Shown piece after piece: positions 59,894 through 64,000 of a stretch of 64,000 nucleotides of DNA (its first letter is position 1; every line of letters starts with the position of its first letter). The position numbers and the translations under genes were made by a program. Source of the stretch: Hippophae tibetana (lineage: Eukaryota > Streptophyta > Magnoliopsida > Rosales > Elaeagnaceae). The notes under the pieces are model-generated. The model did no database searches, had not been told where the DNA came from, and saw only the letters and a program-made list of their open reading frames with translations. The DNA is taken from the NCBI GenBank assembly GCA_037013495.1, contig CM072802.1, positions 60,779,275-60,843,274 of the forward strand, given 5' to 3'.

Positions 59894-60998
59894 TGATTGA
59901 CACAAACTATGTATAATGGATACACAATTATAGCTATAGTAAACAAGTAATATAATGATAAGAAAAGATCATTTTTACAAAGATTATTCATTAGAAACTA
60001 ATTATAAAACTGAAAAGTAAAGATCTATTTTTTTGTGTTTTGAAAAAACAAAATTAAAATAACTAAAAATAAATAGTAGTGATTAATTAACTCAAAATTA
60101 AGAGCTAAAACAATATCTAGGAATACTTAATCCCCCAATTTTCTAAACATTTGAATCACTAAAATCCCACTAATAATTACTAGTTATTACATAATCAATT
60201 AAATCTAACCTAGCATGTATTTCTCTCTCAAGTAAACTACACATCATTTAGTATTTAACCTAATCACATTCTCATGTAATTTAAATTCTATACTGCTCAT
60301 TAAGTTCATGAATTATGGATCACATACATAAGAATCATACGTTTATGTCTAGAAATTATGCATGTTATTTAATCAAGATAAATAATTAAATAATTCTCTC
60401 AAATATAATTAATTTTTGCTATAGATCAATTGTAGCTAAATAATTAATAGTATACAAATTAGATTAAATAATATAATTAAATTGACATCATAGTTGGGGT
60501 AAAATATTAGATCATCACACGTAAAAAGTTGGGTTCATAAGATCCCTAGATTAATAAATTAACCAGACATGATTTTGTTCATAAATCTCATATTTTTTTA
60601 ATAAGAAAGACATACAAATTAATAAATAAAGAAGAATAATAATAAATGCAATCAATCCAATATTTAATTGTAGTACCAATCTTCTCTTGAATCTCCATCA
60701 AACTGATAAAAAAATTGTAAAATTTGGCCATGTAGGATTTTTGGTGCAATTGGGCTGTTTAAATTAGGCTCAGATGGAATTTGGATTATTAGATCAACTT
60801 CAGATCAAAGGCTAGGATGTAAAAAGGGAAATTAAATAGTGTTGGCTAATAGGATCGCGACACGTGGTAAAGGAAAACATGAGACAAATTAGTACATGAT
60901 GCGTGGCGGGGTAGACTAACTTTTGTCAATGTGCCTGAGTTAGATTACGTGGCACCTCGGTGGAAATAACACGTGAATCTTACGATGATGCATAGTGT
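59894..60998 (-). repeat. Family A LTR, interrupted
   Basis: It aligns with 56439-57620 from the primer-side end (tgattgacaca) through the agatcatcac and cacgtggtaaag blocks. The match stops at about 60990, where a family B LTR begins. The promoter-side remainder is not in the window, as expected if a full family B element split it. Confidence 0.75.
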
Positions 60999-62937
60999 TG
61001 TCTCTTTTGGAGAACATAAAATCGTGCAAGTATACACCGTCACAAGTAATAAAATTTGATAAATAATCGTTCCCACGGAGATTTGTTACTATAGTTTGTT
61101 AAGTACTAAAATTGTTTCACTATGATTTTATCCAAACGATCAAAAAGTTGGAACAAGTTTTAACTAAACTGGTTTTTTATAACAAGAAATAAGAAAATTC
61201 TAGGATTGCAGTTTTCACCAAATTAGTTCATTCGAATAGACATTTTTTTGTATATTGCTCATGGATAGAATAACATATATATATGAAAGTCTCATAAATC
61301 TTTCAAAAATAATTAAACCCAAGCTTCGTAAATTTAGATAAAACGCAACCCTAGAAAAATTAAATTATTTCATACAAAAAATTAAAGTTACAGAATTTAA
61401 GGAATATTCGCTCAAGAACACAACGAAAATTATAACATTTTTTCTGCTAAATTTTTGGCACACGTAGAACACAACATAAGCTAAAAATGGCTTCTACGTG
61501 TGCCACTGTCCAGAACTCTAACTCCTCCCAACGAATCCTAACCCCATTTTTCTAGCATTAAATTCCATATTTATAGCTCCAAAAATACATCAAAAAATAT
61601 TAAGTGTGGTAGACATTTTTCTTTAATCACGTAGACATGCGTATGCAAATGGGGATATCGAAATTGTTATTTTATCATACGCTTGGGAGACATAAAAATA
61701 GCTAGAGAGGGCGTCATTTCTAATCAATTTTTAACTAAAGTTGCATGCCACATGTCATCATTTGATTCGCTATAAGAAATAGTTGGACACGTGGCAGCAT
61801 TTCATACGGTGTCATGAACGGGCGCACGCAGAATGTGTTGCACGGAATAAACGGTGCTGAGACACGCAAGGGACAGAAAGCTACTGGAAATGCGTGCATT
61901 GGTTCTGCGTTTTTATGTTTACCAAAACATGTCATGTGTTAGCACATGATTGGTTGCAAGAAATAATGGGACACGTGGGAGACTTTAAATGGTTGGAGGG
62001 AGAGCTTCATAGTGGGACACGAGTACCGAGCAACGTGCAACCAGATAACCCGAGTCCAATCACTTTTGTCGCGTTTGCAATACACGCGCTCATCCTTACC
62101 ATTGATTTTTGGATCTGACGGTGCGTGTTGCGCGTTTGATGATGGCGTGAGTGTTCTCCTTTTCTTGCAAAGAAAATAAATTTCCTTAATTATAGTTTAG
62201 CCCTCCAATTTAATTCAAATTAACTTTTAAACTTTCTTTAATTGCACTTAAGCCCTATTTAATCAAATTAACTTTTAAACTTTTGTTAATTACAATTAAG
62301 CCCTATTTAATTCAAATTATATTTTAGACTTTTTAATTGCAATTACGCACTCTTTTAATTTAAATTATATTTTTAGACATATATTTGCAATTAAGTACTT
62401 TTTCGATTCAAATTCTTTAATTTTCTTAAAAATATATTCCTTAAAAAATAAATAGTAAATATTAATTTATTCCATTAAAATTAACTAAAAATGTCAAGAA
62501 CCTAGCAATTATAATTAATAAAATAGATGAAAATAACTATATAAAATACATTTATTATATGGCATGCTCGTTCACTACTCGTGAAACTTAGAATGAATGT
62601 CATATCGACTCGTGGCAATGCCTACATTAATTGGTACATGCGGTGTACTTCAATTGGCTCCTATGGCATCCATGTGGCAAGAAATGGCCTTTCGTACACG
62701 CAGTGCACTCTAATTGGCTCCCTTTGCTTGTGTGGTTTCCACGTGTCATGTGTTTGTTTAGTCTTGTACTAAATTTTTTATAAAAATCATAAAAACTTAA
62801 AAAAAAAAATATTTTCATCTCCTTTCAGTAGAAATTTTATATTTTAATATTTTAACCCAAAAATACTACTTATTGAATAAAATGAACAATATTAAGAAGA
62901 AAATAACACTGAAGACTTTACTTTCATTGAGTTATCA
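60999..62937 (-). repeat. 3' LTR of a family B Tat/Athila-like element
   Basis: On the minus strand the LTR starts TGATAACTCAATG at 62937. It is preceded by a purine-rich stretch, GTTTGGTGGTT, and a TTACTTGAGGGCAAGCAAAG segment (complement of 62954-62973), which is common just before the 3' LTR of Tat/Athila elements. The primer-side end is about 60999-61004. It shares blocks with 1-1658. A perfect 13-bp stem, ggcacacgtagaa with ttctacgtgtgcc, occurs at about 61456-61505. CACGTG occurs at 61788-61793 and 61972-61977. Confidence 0.75.
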
Positions 62938-64000
62938 AACCACCAAACTTAACTCTTTGCTTGCCCTCAAGTAATGCCAAGTTTAACTAGATATATTGAC
63001 ATAGGCAATATATTCATAAAATATATATCTATTAATACATACATATTTAGCAAAAACTATCCCTATCAATAGTCGTACAATTCTAATGCAAGAAGGTTCA
63101 CATATTCATCAATAAAAGGAAATGCTAGGTTTTTGGAAAATTGATTTGTGTGGGTGTGTTACACATGGTATCATTCGATGCACTCATGTAATCAATCTAT
63201 ATGTGGATGCTAATAAATTTAATCTTACAACAAGTCTTATAAGTCTATTTTTCACATCACTCTCCACTAATATAAATATGCACTTATAAGGGCTTTACAT
63301 GCTTGTAATGTAAGGCTTAGGTAGAGGTAGATAAATGAAGGCAATTAAGCTTTTTCACACCTTAGCTTTCTTTTTATTCATCATGCACTTTGTAATTACA
63401 ATTGAACTTTTACTTGATATTTTAGTGTACCCTATATTTCCATTCTTTTCATATTCTTTTATTCCACATCTATTTATCTTTATCTCTTTTTTATTTTTAT
63501 TTTTTTGTTTTATTTTTTATAGGGTGCATTATATTTTGCCTTACTCTATAGCATAACATATGATTGTATTTTTTTTCTTTTCAAACAAAAATATGGCTTA
63601 AAGATATTAAAAGTTTCTTGATTCGGCTAAAGTAGGTGACTAAAGATATTAACAATAGTTAGCTTGAAAGACTAAATCGATCCAAATAAGATCTAAATAA
63701 TTTCTTATGCTAAATACTATTAGGATTTTGCCTCAAGGGATAATAAAATAGACTTTAAAACATATTATATCTCATCAACTCGTATAACTCACCACAAATT
63801 TTCTTTCAATAAACACACCAAAATCAATCATGAACATATGCATAAAAAATTGAATTAATCAATCAAAACTAGCAAGCATATCATATAATTAATGTAAGTA
63901 TCTTAATGATTATGTTACATTCCTTATCCTAGTTACAACAACCAATTTTTATCATTGGGTTCATACGTATCATATTAAGTATGCATGCAGTTGATTTCCA
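62938..64000 (-). mobile_element. Internal 3' region of the family B element, runs off the window
   Basis: This is the stretch upstream of the 3' LTR on the minus strand, starting with the purine tract. It has no open frame of note. Such long non-coding regions between pol and the 3' LTR are usual in Tat/Athila elements. The pol genes, if present, lie beyond 64000. Confidence 0.6.

Noticed and set aside
1..64000. tRNA, rRNA, organelle-derived DNA and CRISPR arrays
   Set aside because: I read for these and saw no cloverleaf with A and B boxes, no rRNA blocks, no chloroplast or mitochondrial genes, and no spaced short repeats of the CRISPR type.

Overview
The window is nuclear DNA of a dicot-type flowering plant. 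It is very AT-rich, its genes carry GT-AG introns, and most of it is decayed retrotransposon sequence. The species cannot be named from the sequence. Three host genes look intact: a penta-EF-hand calcium sensor of the CML49/50 type (11191-14895, +, five coding exons, 310 aa), a small JAZ/TIFY repressor of the JAZ8/TIFY5 type (38630-40425, +, three exons, 152 aa), and an AATF/BFR2-type ribosome-biogenesis protein (46481-50999, -, twelve coding exons, 428 aa). I rebuilt all three exon by exon and every splice phase closes. A fourth host locus, a PYL4-6-type abscisic-acid receptor (45141-45758, +), is a pseudogene. A truncated MuDR-type transposase with a long open frame lies at 19693-21270 (-).

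Region by region: 1-1658 is a Tat/Athila-like LTR (family B). 2158-6975 is a whole but dead Copia element with 225/224-bp LTRs. 7482-8938 is a solo LTR of family A. 8939-10990 is AT-rich spacer with a 60-bp direct repeat. 10991-15000 is the CML gene. 15000-19690 is spacer with MITE-like pieces. 19693-22380 is the MULE fragment and its purine-rich flank. 23868-29007 is a Reina-like chromovirus (Gypsy, chromodomain). 29013-30065 is a Copia 3' fragment. 31120-36886 is a second whole Copia element, into which a 1632-bp solo LTR (family C, 32192-33823) inserted with a perfect TTCAC target duplication. 36892-40690 is the JAZ locus. 40700-43895 is a LINE fragment joined to a Tat/Athila gag and its 5' LTR (family A). 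45141-45758 is the PYL pseudogene and 46481-52245 the AATF gene. 53732-54631 is three tandem copies of a 301-bp unit. 56439-57987 is another solo LTR of family A. 57990-59050 is a Copia gag-protease relic. 59894-62937 is a family A LTR cut by a family B LTR whose internal region runs off the right edge.

The three host genes are not an operon-like set. The CML protein probably senses calcium, the JAZ protein probably represses jasmonate-responsive transcription, and the AATF protein acts in the nucleolus on the small ribosomal subunit. The JAZ gene and the PYL pseudogene both belong to hormone signalling and lie about 5 kb apart, but nothing in the sequence shows co-regulation. No CRISPR array, rRNA, tRNA or organellar insert was seen. 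I found no clear novel multi-gene system. The best leads are the JAZ-like protein without a TIFY core, the recently amplified 301-bp tandem unit, and the ACGT-core motif clusters in the long LTR families.
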